Positions 26,545 through 34,407 of a stretch of 64,000 nucleotides of DNA are shown here, in pieces. Within the stretch, counting starts at the first letter, position 1, and every line of letters starts with the position of its first letter. Both the position numbers and the translations under genes were made by a program. The DNA comes from Oscillospiraceae bacterium (GTDB taxonomy: Bacteria; Bacillota; Clostridia; Oscillospirales; Oscillospiraceae): contig SVLJ01000001.1 of NCBI GenBank assembly GCA_015067995.1, positions 124,001-188,000 of the forward strand. Reading direction: 5' to 3'. The notes beneath the pieces were generated by a model. The model was not told the origin of the DNA and did no database searches. It worked only from the letters and a program-made list of their open reading frames with translations.

Positions 26545-26609
26545 ATTGTGGAGATTGGTTTGTGAAAAAATGAGCAATCAATAAAGCTTTTGTAAAGGAG
26601 TAAGTACTT

Positions 26610-27752
26610 ATGGATTTTCATCTGACAAAAGAACAGCTGATGCTCCGCAAGATGTACCGTGAATTCGCCGAGAACGAAGTCAAGCCTCTGGCTATTGAGA
26701 TCGACGAAGAAGAGCGGTTCCCCATGGAGACCGTCGAAAAGATGGGCAAACTGGGCATGATGGGCATCTATTTCCCCAAGCAGTACGGCGGTGCCGGCGG
26801 CGATGTCCTCTCTTATGCCATGGCAGTTGAGGAAATGGCCAAGGTCTGCGGTACCACCGCTGTTATCCTCTCCGCTCACACTTCTCTGTGCTGCGCTCCT
26901 ATCTTTGAGAACGGCACTGAGGAGCAGAAGATGAAGTATCTGCCCGACCTGCTCAGCGGCAAGAAGATCGGTGCATTTGGCCTCACCGAGCCCGGCGCCG
27001 GTACCGATGCTTCCGGTCAGCAGACCACTGCTGTTCTGGATGGCGATCACTATGTCCTCAACGGCACCAAGTGCTTCATCACCAACGGCAACGTGGCCGA
27101 AACCTTCGTTGTCTTCGCCATGACCGACAAGAAGGCCGGCAACCGCGGCATTTCTGCATTCATCGTTGAGAAGAGCTTCCCCGGCTTCTCTGTCGGTAAG
27201 CACGAGAAGAAGATGGGTATCCGCGGCAGCTCCACCTGCGATCTGATCTTCGAGGATTGCATCGTTCCCAAGGAGAACCTGCTGGGCAAGGAAGGCCAGG
27301 GCTTCAAGATCGCTATGAAGACTCTGGATGGCGGCCGTATCGGCATTGCTGCTCAGGCTCTGGGTCTGGGCGAGGGTGCCATCGATGAGGCCATCAAGTA
27401 CACCAAGGACCGTGTTCAGTTCGGCAAGCGTCTGAACCAGTTCCAGAATACTCAGTTCCAGATCGCCGACATGCATACCCGCATGCAGGCTGCTCAGTAT
27501 CTGGTTTATGCTGCTGCCATGAAGAAGGAGAACCATGAGGATTACTCCATGGATGCCGCTATGGCCAAGCTGTTTGCTGCTGAGTCTGCTTCCGATGTTA
27601 CCCGTCGTGCCGTTCAGCTGTTCGGCGGCTACGGATACATCCGTGAGTACAACGTGGAGCGCATGATGCGTGACGCCAAGATCACCGAGATCTATGAGGG
27701 CACTTCCGAGGTTCAGCGCATGGTCATCTCCAGCCGTCTGGGCGTGAAATAA
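26610..27752 (+). CDS. bcd: Butyryl-CoA dehydrogenase (short-chain acyl-CoA dehydrogenase)
   Basis: FAD enzyme reducing crotonyl-CoA to butyryl-CoA. With EtfAB it forms the flavin-bifurcating Bcd-Etf complex that couples this step to ferredoxin reduction. 380 residues, normal size. Motifs are GAFGLTEPGAGTDAS (about 122-136), the FITNG loop, RVQFGKRLNQFQ (about 269-280) and the catalytic Glu in IYEGTSEVQRM near 363. GGAG upstream of the ATG. The adjacent etfBA and hbd make the butyrate assignment firm; strictly, related acyl-CoA dehydrogenases share these motifs. Confidence 0.94.
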   Translation: MDFHLTKEQLMLRKMYREFAENEVKPLAIEIDEEERFPMETVEKMGKLGMMGIYFPKQYGGAGGDVLSYAMAVEEMAKVCGTTAVILSAHTSLCCAPIFENGTEEQKMKYLPDLLSGKKIGAFGLTEPGAGTDASGQQTTAVLDGDHYVLNGTKCFITNGNVAETFVVFAMTDKKAGNRGISAFIVEKSFPGFSVGKHEKKMGIRGSSTCDLIFEDCIVPKENLLGKEGQGFKIAMKTLDGGRIGIAAQALGLGEGAIDEAIKYTKDRVQFGKRLNQFQNTQFQIADMHTRMQAAQYLVYAAAMKKENHEDYSMDAAMAKLFAAESASDVTRRAVQLFGGYGYIREYNVERMMRDAKITEIYEGTSEVQRMVISSRLGVK

Positions 27753-27772
27753 ACAGGGAGGTATAGGTAGAA

Positions 27773-28573
27773 ATGAAAATTATCGTTTGTGTCAAGCAGG
27801 TCCCCGATACCTCCGGTAAGGTGGCCGTGAATCCCGATGGTACTCTGGATCGTGCATCCATGCAGACCATCACCAACCCCGACGACCTGAACGCCGTCGA
27901 GGCTGCTCTGAAGCTGAAGGACGAAACCGGCTGCAAGGTCATCATTGTCACCATGGGTCCTCCCCCTGCAGAGGGCATGCTGCGTGAGATCCTGGCCCGC
28001 GGCGCTGACGAGGCTGTTCTGGTCTCCGGCCGTGAGTTCGGCGGTTCCGATACCTATGCTACTTCTCAGATCCTGGCCGCTGCCATCAACCGCATCGGCG
28101 TTGAGAAGGAAGATATCATCATGTGCGGCCGTCAGGCCATCGACGGTGACACTGCTCAGGTCGGTCCCCAGATCGCCGAGAAGCTGCACCTGCCCCAGGT
28201 GACCTACGCTGCCGACATCCAGAAGGACGGTGATACCGTCCTCGTCAAGCGCATGCTGGAGGACGGCTATATGACCGTCAAGGTTCAGACTCCCTGCCTG
28301 CTGACCTGTATCAAGGAACTGAACGAGCCCCGCTACATGAGCGTTGGCGGTATCTTTGATGCTTACAGCAAGCCCATGAGCGTGTTTGACTACGAAGCTC
28401 TGAAGGACGATCCCCTGATCGATCCTACCACCATTGGTCTGAAGGGTTCTCCCACCAACATCCTGACCTCCTTCACCCCGCCTCAGAAGGGTGCCGGCAT
28501 GATGCTGGAAGGCGCTGACAAGGAAACCTGCGAGAAGCTGGCTGGTATCCTGGCCAAGAAGCACATCATCTGA
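27773..28573 (+). CDS. etfB: Electron transfer flavoprotein subunit beta
   Basis: 266 residues. EtfB binds one flavin (the bifurcating FAD in the Bcd-Etf complex) and NADH. The N-terminus MKIIVCVKQVPDTSG, NPDDLNAVEAALKLKD, and the ADEAVLVSGREFGGSDTYATS and CGRQAIDGDTAQVGPQIAE segments are characteristic. It follows bcd by 20 bp with GGGAGG upstream, and etfA follows 17 bp later. Codon bias is as strong as in the neighbours. Confidence 0.95.
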   Translation: MKIIVCVKQVPDTSGKVAVNPDGTLDRASMQTITNPDDLNAVEAALKLKDETGCKVIIVTMGPPPAEGMLREILARGADEAVLVSGREFGGSDTYATSQILAAAINRIGVEKEDIIMCGRQAIDGDTAQVGPQIAEKLHLPQVTYAADIQKDGDTVLVKRMLEDGYMTVKVQTPCLLTCIKELNEPRYMSVGGIFDAYSKPMSVFDYEALKDDPLIDPTTIGLKGSPTNILTSFTPPQKGAGMMLEGADKETCEKLAGILAKKHII

Positions 28574-28590
28574 GAAAGGAGAAAGTCAAC

Positions 28591-29727
28591 ATGTCTACTT
28601 TTAACAATACCGATCTGGCTGCTTTCAAGGATGTATGGGTGTTCTGTGAGCAGCGTCAGGGCAAGCTGATGCCCACCGACTTCGAGCTGATCTCCGAGGG
28701 CCGTAAGCTGGCCGATGAGCTGGGCGTGAAGCTGTGCGGTCTGCTGCTGGGCGACAACGTTGAGGGTCTGGCCAAGGAGCTGGGCGGCTATGGTGCTGAC
28801 GAAGTTATCGTTTGCGAGAGCCCCCTGCTGAAGGATTACACCACCGACGCTTACACCAAGGTCATCTGCGACGTCATTCAGGAGATGAAACCCGAGGCTT
28901 TCATCATCGGCGCCACCAACATCGGCCGCGATCTGGGCCCCCGCTGTGCTGCCCGTCTGCACACCGGCCTGTGCGCTGACTGTACTCATCTGGACGTCGA
29001 CATGGGCGTTTACAAGGACTTCCTGCGTGATGCATCCACTCTGCCCGAGGCAAAGATCGATGGCATGAACTATGCCATGGTTCTGGGCGAGAAGCATGAC
29101 GTTTCCCGCGACATGAAGATGACCCGTCCTGCTTTCGGCGGTCACCTGATGGCTACCATCATCTGCCCCCGTTTCCGTCCCTCTATGGCAACCGTCCGTC
29201 CCGGCGTTATGAAGAAGGCTCCCTTCGATCAGGCCAAGGCTGATGCCTGCAAGATCGTGAAGCCCAACTTCACCCTGACTGCTGACGATATTCAGACTGA
29301 GGTTCTGGAGACTGTCAAGGCCGCCAAGAAGCTGGTTGACCTGGTTGGCGCTGAGTTCATCGTCTCTGTTGGCCGCGGCATCAGCAAGGATGTCGAGACC
29401 GGCATCAAGCTGGCTGAGGAGCTGGCTGAGGTTCTGGGCGGCGTCGTGGGTTCCTCCCGTGCCGTCGTTGACTCCGGCTGGATCTCTGCTGACCATCAGG
29501 TTGGCCAGACCGGCAAGACTGTCCATCCCAAGGTCTATATTGCTCTGGGTATCTCCGGTGCCATCCAGCACAAGGCTGGCATGCAGGATGCTGAGTGCAT
29601 CATTGCTGTCAATAAGAACGACACCGCTCCTATCTTTGAGATCGCTGATTACGGCATCTGCGGCGACCTGTTCAAGGTTACTCCCATGCTGATTGAGGCT
29701 ATCAAGGCTGCAAAGGCTGCAAAGTAA
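28591..29727 (+). CDS. etfA: Electron transfer flavoprotein subunit alpha
   Basis: 378 residues. The N-terminal Rossmann-like domain has WVFCEQRQGKLMPTDFELISEG. The C-terminal FAD domain (about 285-340) has GSSRAVVDSGWI, QVGQTGKTVHPKVYIALGISGAIQH and DAECIIAVNKN, the ETF alpha signature. I see no extra N-terminal ferredoxin domain of the kind found in some clostridial EtfA proteins. It is the last gene of bcd-etfB-etfA, closed by the terminator at 29744. Confidence 0.95.
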   Translation: MSTFNNTDLAAFKDVWVFCEQRQGKLMPTDFELISEGRKLADELGVKLCGLLLGDNVEGLAKELGGYGADEVIVCESPLLKDYTTDAYTKVICDVIQEMKPEAFIIGATNIGRDLGPRCAARLHTGLCADCTHLDVDMGVYKDFLRDASTLPEAKIDGMNYAMVLGEKHDVSRDMKMTRPAFGGHLMATIICPRFRPSMATVRPGVMKKAPFDQAKADACKIVKPNFTLTADDIQTEVLETVKAAKKLVDLVGAEFIVSVGRGISKDVETGIKLAEELAEVLGGVVGSSRAVVDSGWISADHQVGQTGKTVHPKVYIALGISGAIQHKAGMQDAECIIAVNKNDTAPIFEIADYGICGDLFKVTPMLIEAIKAAKAAK

Positions 29728-29743
29728 GATTGCTCATTTTAAC

Positions 29744-29776
29744 GGAACGCCGTCCAGCTGGACGGCGTTCCTTGAT
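29744..29776 (+). terminator. Terminator of the bcd-etfBA operon
   Basis: GGAACGCCGTCC (29744-29755) pairs perfectly with GGACGGCGTTCC (29760-29771) with an AGCT loop. Only a short T tract follows. Confidence 0.82.
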
Positions 29777-29797
29777 AATTGCCATGGAGGTATGTAT

Positions 29798-31168
29798 ATG
29801 GAGCTGAAAGCATTACTGCAAGCGGATCAGGATGAAATGATCGAAAAGCTGCAGAAAGCAATTTCCTATCGCAGCGTGCGGGAAGAGGATGGAAGCGGCT
29901 ATCCTTACGGTCAAGGTGTTCAGGATTGTCTGGAATATATGCTGTCTCTGGGAACTGAACTCGGTTTCCGCACAGCCAACATGGACAATCAGGTAGGCTG
30001 GTGTGAATTCGGTGAAGGCGAGGAAATGGTTGCTATTCTGGGACACCTGGATGTTGTGCCGGAAGGTAACGGCTGGACTGTGCCGCCCTATGAAAGTGTT
30101 GTTCAGGACGGACGGATTTACGGTCGTGGCTCTCTGGATAATAAGGGGCCGGTTGTTGCATCTCTGTATGCTCTGAAAGCTTTGCGGGAATCCGGTCTTC
30201 CTCTGCGTCGTCGCATTCGCATTCTGATGGGTACCAATGAAGAGACCGGCAGCGCAGATATGAAGCACTATCTTGCCCATGGCGGTGAAATTCCAGTAAT
30301 GGGCTTTACGCCGGACGGTGACTATCCCGTGATCAACGGAGAAAAAGGCCTTGTTACCAGTACTTTTGCGAAGACATGGAAGCAGAGCGGAGAGATTCGC
30401 CTGACTAAGCTGATGGCAGGGGAGGCCCCCAATATTGTTCCTGCACATGCCTGGGCGGAGCTGAGGTGTCCTCCGGCTGTAGCGGAACGCATTTGTAAAC
30501 GCACAGCAGAGAAGGTGCGTTTCCTGCCTGCCGAAGGCGGTGTGCGTATCGAAGCGGAGGGTACCAGCTGCCATGCAGCATCTCCCTGGAAGGGTGAGAA
30601 TGCCTCTGGACGTCTTTTGCTTACTTTGAATGAACTGCCGCTGGAAGGCGAGTTGAAGGATACAGTGACATTCCTGGCAGAAAAAATCGGCATGGAGCAC
30701 GATGGAACCGCTCTGGGTATTCGCCTGCAGGATGAACCGTCTGGACCTCTGACGGTCAACATGGGTGTTGTTTCTGCAGATGAAGGCAGTATTTCCGTAA
30801 GATTGAATTACCGTTATCCCGTTACCTATACTGCGGATGATTGTATTCCAATTTTGGAGAAACAGTTTGCGGATGCCGGTTTTGAACGGACGGCACATCT
30901 CCATAAAAGCGCACTGTATATGGCTCCCGACACACCGCTGGTGCAGAAGCTGACAGAGGTGTATGTGCGCTGTACCGGTCTGGACGGTACGCCGATCTGC
31001 ATAGGCGGCGGAACCTACGCCAAGTCCATTCCCAACATTCTGGCGTTTGGTGCGATTTTCCCCGGTGAGGTTACCCGAGTGCACGAATCGGATGAATCCA
31101 TTTCGATTGAAAACCTGATGCGGAACGCCGAGATTATTGCGGAGGCCATGTACGCCTTGGCGAAATGA
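29798..31168 (+). CDS. M20 family dipeptidase (Sapep/PepV type)
   Basis: Zinc dipeptidase of 456 residues. Metal-site motifs are GHLDVVPEG (about 78-86), YGRGSLDNKGP (about 109-119) and NEETGS (about 148-153); the long insert with a lid domain is typical of Sapep/PepV. It would degrade dipeptides, including D-containing ones in Sapep, in the cytoplasm. GGAGG seven bases upstream selects the ATG at 29798 over one at 29792. Flanked by terminators, it appears monocistronic, though I did not find a clear promoter. Confidence 0.9.
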   Translation: MELKALLQADQDEMIEKLQKAISYRSVREEDGSGYPYGQGVQDCLEYMLSLGTELGFRTANMDNQVGWCEFGEGEEMVAILGHLDVVPEGNGWTVPPYESVVQDGRIYGRGSLDNKGPVVASLYALKALRESGLPLRRRIRILMGTNEETGSADMKHYLAHGGEIPVMGFTPDGDYPVINGEKGLVTSTFAKTWKQSGEIRLTKLMAGEAPNIVPAHAWAELRCPPAVAERICKRTAEKVRFLPAEGGVRIEAEGTSCHAASPWKGENASGRLLLTLNELPLEGELKDTVTFLAEKIGMEHDGTALGIRLQDEPSGPLTVNMGVVSADEGSISVRLNYRYPVTYTADDCIPILEKQFADAGFERTAHLHKSALYMAPDTPLVQKLTEVYVRCTGLDGTPICIGGGTYAKSIPNILAFGAIFPGEVTRVHESDESISIENLMRNAEIIAEAMYALAK

Positions 31169-31191
31169 TCAAGAGCGTCAGAGAATGATGA

Positions 31192-31225
31192 AAACGGGAC
31201 GCCCCTTCTCTGGGGCGTCCCGTTT
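31192..31225. terminator. Bidirectional terminator between the dipeptidase and coiled-coil genes
   Basis: A perfect 14-bp GC-rich stem (31192-31205 with 31212-31225) with AAA at the 5' base and TTT at the 3' base. Confidence 0.88.
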
Positions 31226-31246
31226 GGCTGTATATGAAATTCTGCG

Positions 31247-31900
31247 TTATGCGTCTTCGGCTTCCGGGCGAAGAGAAGCTTCCAGGGTGTTCAGCTCGGT
31301 GCCGAGCTGATCCAGTGCACGGGGAAGCTGAGAAAGCATGACATCCAGTTTTCGCAGCTCTGTAGTTACATAGTTGCTGGTAGCATCAAAGGTACTGCTC
31401 AGCTGCTGGTATTTGCTGTTAAAATCAGTAACCAGTGTCAGCAGAGTCTGGTGTGTGTTCTCTTCCAGATCAGCAGCACGCTTGCGTGCCTCGCATTCAA
31501 TGTCGCCAATGCGGTTGCGGAACTGACGGTAAGCCTCTGCGTCTGTGCGGAGAGAGAGGACTTCGGCCTTCAGTGCATCGATGGCTCGTATCTCCATCCG
31601 CAAGCTTTCATTTTCCGTAGTCAGGACTTCCACTTCCTGACGCAGATGTGCGCTTGTGTATTCCTGTTCCTGCTGAGTAGCTTCCAGAGTTTTGATTCTG
31701 GCTTCTAGTTGTTCGCATTTTGTAGTCAGTTCGGCATTCTGCGTATGCAGTGCCTCGTTCCTTTGCTGGAGAGCATCTGCTTCGGACTGCAGACTGCGAA
31801 GCTCCTCTGTGTGTTCTTTGACTGTATTTTCGATGTAGCGTATAACATCCTGCTTATCAAAACCACCGAATGCTACGCTTTTAAAGGTGTTGCTTTCCAT
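31247..31900 (-). CDS. Coiled-coil protein with a DivIVA-like N-terminus
   Basis: 217 residues, no signal peptide or membrane segment. The N-terminus FKSVAFGGFDKQDVIRYIE resembles the short lipid-binding start of DivIVA-type proteins, which often read FGGYxxxDVDxFLE. Residues about 22-150 are heptad-rich (Leu, Glu, Gln) and should form a long coiled coil, and a second helical region follows. A cell-pole or division role is a guess from architecture only. I chose the ATG at 31900 with GGTGG five bases upstream. It has its own promoter and shares a terminator with the dipeptidase gene. Confidence 0.72.
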   Translation of the reverse strand: MESNTFKSVAFGGFDKQDVIRYIENTVKEHTEELRSLQSEADALQQRNEALHTQNAELTTKCEQLEARIKTLEATQQEQEYTSAHLRQEVEVLTTENESLRMEIRAIDALKAEVLSLRTDAEAYRQFRNRIGDIECEARKRAADLEENTHQTLLTLVTDFNSKYQQLSSTFDATSNYVTTELRKLDVMLSQLPRALDQLGTELNTLEASLRPEAEDA

Positions 31901-31933
31901 GCATACCACCACTTTCTATAAAAAATCAAAGTT

Positions 31934-31962
31934 ATTCTATCATGCTTTTTCGTATCTGACAA
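31934..31962 (-). promoter_or_regulatory. Promoter of the coiled-coil gene
   Basis: On the minus strand: TTGTCA (31957-31962), 17-bp spacer, TAGAAT (31934-31939). Confidence 0.62.
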
Positions 31963-32042
31963 GTCTCTTAAAGAAACCTGATCATTCGACATCGATAAAA
32001 TTGGGTATCCATAAAAAATATCAAAAAAATCTAAAAAAAGGC

Positions 32043-32071
32043 TTGCAATTTCAAAAAGTCTATGATAATAT
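32043..32071 (+). promoter_or_regulatory. tRNA-Arg promoter
   Basis: TTGCAA (32043-32048), 17-bp spacer, TAATAT (32066-32071), about 30 bases before the tRNA. Confidence 0.7.
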
Positions 32072-32101
32072 GATTAAGCTGTCTGCGAGACAGTGAGATG
32101 T

Positions 32102-32178
32102 GCGCTGTTAGCTCAGCTGGATAGAGCGTCTGGCTACGGACCAGAAGGTCAGGAGTTCGAATCTCTTACAGCGTGCCA
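32102..32178 (+). tRNA. tRNA-Arg (anticodon ACG)
   Basis: Full cloverleaf by eye: acceptor GCGCTGT with ACAGCGT (one G-U), D arm GCTC/GAGC, anticodon stem TCTGG/CCAGA with loop CTACGGA (ACG at 32136-32138), T arm AGGAG/CTCTT with TTCGAAT, discriminator G and encoded CCA. A34 would be deaminated to inosine to read CGN. Confidence 0.95.
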
Positions 32179-32213
32179 AAAACCTCGTCAACGTAAGTTG
32201 ACGAGGTTTTTGT
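32178..32213 (+). terminator. tRNA-Arg terminator
   Basis: AAACCTCGTCAAC pairs with GTTGACGAGGTTT around a GTAA loop, followed by a T run. Confidence 0.93.
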
Positions 32214-32373
32214 TTGTTGGAGCTTTGGCGTAAATCAACCATTCTATCGCTTTGATCCGCTGGAGAGATGGATAGCAGGGCTAAGAGAGATATAGGATTG
32301 ATACAGATACATAAAGAAAAAGGCGTGTGCCATCATAAAATTGACGGAAATTGAAAGAGTGTGAAAATTTTTG
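32214..32373 (+). other. Intergenic stretch before the ilv promoter
   Basis: 160 bp of AT-rich sequence. I see no gene, hairpin with T run or repeat that I can support here. Confidence 0.5.
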
Positions 32374-32402
32374 TTGCGCTTTGGCCAACTGGTATGTATA
32401 AT
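32374..32402 (+). promoter_or_regulatory. ilvBN promoter
   Basis: TTGCGC (32374-32379), 17-bp spacer, TATAAT (32397-32402). The predicted start near 32409 leaves a leader of about 280 bases before ilvB. Confidence 0.78.
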
Positions 32403-32444
32403 GATAAAAACTGTCTGTGGTATACAGCGACAGCGGAGGATTTT

Positions 32445-32543
32445 ATGCAGATGGAAATGGTTCTGTTGATTATGATTGGGATGATTATTATTCGAATTCC
32501 GGCCTGGAATCTGAATAGTACTTTTGGTCATGCCCATAACTGA
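32445..32543 (+). CDS. ilv leader peptide
   Basis: A 32-codon frame with GGAGG six bases upstream (AGCGGAGGATTTT then ATG), lying wholly in the ilvB leader. Codons 6-18 read V-L-L-I-M-I-G-M-I-I-I-R-I: nine of thirteen are branched-chain residues. The second half is ordinary. This matches leader peptides whose ribosome stalls when charged Ile/Leu/Val tRNA is short. A longer in-frame version starting upstream would begin before the promoter, so it is not used. Confidence 0.8.
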   Translation: MQMEMVLLIMIGMIIIRIPAWNLNSTFGHAHN

Positions 32544-32640
32544 GGATATAGCAGAACCATTGAAACGGCGAAATTGCTGAATGGAAATACTATCCTGAAG
32601 TCCGTGGCCAAAAGCAGGCCGCGGATTTATTGTTTTTGTA
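32501..32640 (+). promoter_or_regulatory. ilv transcription attenuator
   Basis: TCCGTGGCC (32601-32609) pairs with GGCCGCGGA (32617-32625), with one G-U and extension by flanking A/T pairs, then TTTATTGTTTTT: an intrinsic terminator before ilvB. GGCCTGGAATCTGAATAG (32501-32518, inside the leader frame) can pair in blocks (GGCC, GGA, ATAG) with 32590-32609, which includes the terminator's 5' arm. This is a plausible antiterminator. The terminator is seen; the alternative pairing is inference. Confidence 0.7.
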
Positions 32641-32690
32641 GCTGGACTTTGATTATGAAACGCAACTCAATTATTTGGGAGGAATGCACT

Positions 32691-34394
32691 TTGAAGATTC
32701 GCGCAACACAAGCTATCATGGAATGTCTGCTGGAGCAGGAGGTCGATACCATTTTCGGCTATCCCGGCGGTACGATTCTCAATTTATACAATGAGCTATA
32801 CGACTATCAGGACAAGATTACTCATATTCTCACTGCACATGAGCAGGGCGCTGCCCATGCTGCGGACGGCTATGCCCGCTCTACGGGCAAGGTGGGCGTT
32901 TGCTTTGCCACTTCCGGCCCCGGCGCTACCAACTTGACCACCGGTATTGCCACGGCCTATCTGGATTCTTCTCCTGTGGTATTCATCACCTGCAACGTTG
33001 GTGAAAACCTGCTGGGTAAGGATGCATTCCAGGAAGTGGATACCACGGGTATTGCCATGCCTATTACAAAGGCTGCTTTCCTGGTGCGGGACGCGCAGCA
33101 GATTCCGGATGTCATGCGGCAGGCGTTTGCTGTGGCAGCTACCGGACGGCCCGGTCCGGTGATGATCGACTTTCTGAAGAATGTGACCGCGCCTACGGAG
33201 ATGGTGGATTATGAATTCATTCACTGGTCGGAAAACCGCAGCTGCGACAGCATGCGCTCTCTCAGCGCCAACCATCAGCTGAAGACTGCGAATGTGGATC
33301 AGCAGGATGTAGACATTTTGCTGGAGATGATCGCCGAGTCCCAAAAACCCCTTCTGATTTGCGGTGGCGGTGTTATCCGCGGCCATGCGCACAAGGAATT
33401 CCGTGAGTTTGCAGAGAAGGTGGATGCGCCTGTTGCCATTACGGTTATGGGCGGCGGCGGCTTCCCCGGCTATCATGAGCTGGCCACCGGTATGATTGGC
33501 ATGCATGGCTCTCAGGCCTCCAATGTTGCCTGTGATGAATGTGACCTGCTGGTAGCCATTGGCTGTCGTTTCTCTGATCGCGTGGCGCTGGATCCTAATA
33601 CCTTTGCAAAACAGGCAAAGATCGTGCAGGTGGATATTGACCGTGCCGAGATTGACAAAAACATTCTGACCGATCACCATATCATTGGCTCTGCCAGAAA
33701 GGTTCTGGCGGCATTGAATGAGCGCCTGCCCCAGTATGACCACACTGAGTGGAAGAAATATATCCTTCCTATGAAAGTACCATCCACTGCGCCGGACAGC
33801 GAGAAACTGACGCCGCAGCAGGTGATGGAAGTGATTCGTCAGGAGGCTCCCAAGGACGCCATGGTGGCTACCGATGTGGGCCAGCATCAGATGTGGGCCA
33901 TTCAGTATCTGCACTATGATTATCCGGGGCAGCTGCTGACCAGCGGCGGCTTTGGCACCATGGGCTTCGGGTTGGGTGCAGCCATCGGTGCGCAGGTGGG
34001 CAATCCCGATAAGCGTGTCATCCATATCACCGGTGATGGCTGCTTCCGTATGAACTGCCATGAATTGTGTACGGTGGAGCATTACGGACTTCCCACCATT
34101 ACCGTGGTCTTCAATAATGGTACTCTGGGGATGGTACGTCAGTGGCAGAACCTGATCTACAGCAAGCGCTTTTCTCAGACCACGCTGGATCGTGGCCCTG
34201 ACTTTGTCAAACTGGCAGAGGCATATGGCCTGAACGGTTACCGTGTTTCCTGTCGTGAGGAGATGGAGGCTGCGTTCCGGGAGGCTCTGGAGTGCGGCAA
34301 GGGTGCTGTCATTGATTGTGTGCTGGACATGGATGAGATGGTGACGCCCATGGTGGCGGCTGGTTCCCATATCACCAAGTTCCTGCTGAAGTAA
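32691..34394 (+). CDS. ilvB: Acetolactate synthase large (catalytic) subunit
   Basis: ThDP enzyme forming acetolactate or acetohydroxybutyrate, the first common step for Val, Leu and Ile. 567 residues. The catalytic Glu is at 51 in TAHEQGAAHAADGYAR, and FATSGPGATNLTTG follows. The ThDP/Mg motif is GDGCFRMNCHEL (from about 448) continuing to NNGTLGMVRQW. The start is a TTG with GGGAGG eight bases upstream; the nearby ATG at 32684 is out of frame. Biosynthetic rather than catabolic, because ilvN follows and the attenuator precedes it. Confidence 0.95.
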   Translation: MKIRATQAIMECLLEQEVDTIFGYPGGTILNLYNELYDYQDKITHILTAHEQGAAHAADGYARSTGKVGVCFATSGPGATNLTTGIATAYLDSSPVVFITCNVGENLLGKDAFQEVDTTGIAMPITKAAFLVRDAQQIPDVMRQAFAVAATGRPGPVMIDFLKNVTAPTEMVDYEFIHWSENRSCDSMRSLSANHQLKTANVDQQDVDILLEMIAESQKPLLICGGGVIRGHAHKEFREFAEKVDAPVAITVMGGGGFPGYHELATGMIGMHGSQASNVACDECDLLVAIGCRFSDRVALDPNTFAKQAKIVQVDIDRAEIDKNILTDHHIIGSARKVLAALNERLPQYDHTEWKKYILPMKVPSTAPDSEKLTPQQVMEVIRQEAPKDAMVATDVGQHQMWAIQYLHYDYPGQLLTSGGFGTMGFGLGAAIGAQVGNPDKRVIHITGDGCFRMNCHELCTVEHYGLPTITVVFNNGTLGMVRQWQNLIYSKRFSQTTLDRGPDFVKLAEAYGLNGYRVSCREEMEAAFREALECGKGAVIDCVLDMDEMVTPMVAAGSHITKFLLK

Positions 34395-34407
34395 GGAGGG
34401 AATTGTC

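Noticed and set aside
31975-32045. Repeated A-rich blocks (ATAAAAAATATCAAAAAAATC) as a possible repeat array.
   Set aside because: Low-complexity AT-rich spacer with no constant unit or spacing; not a CRISPR or tandem repeat.
32361-32543. A 60-codon version of the ilv leader frame.
   Set aside because: It would start upstream of the predicted promoter and lacks a ribosome site; the 32-codon version fits both.
32796-34370. A 524-codon minus-strand frame opposite ilvB.
   Set aside because: Shadow of the biased ilvB coding sequence.
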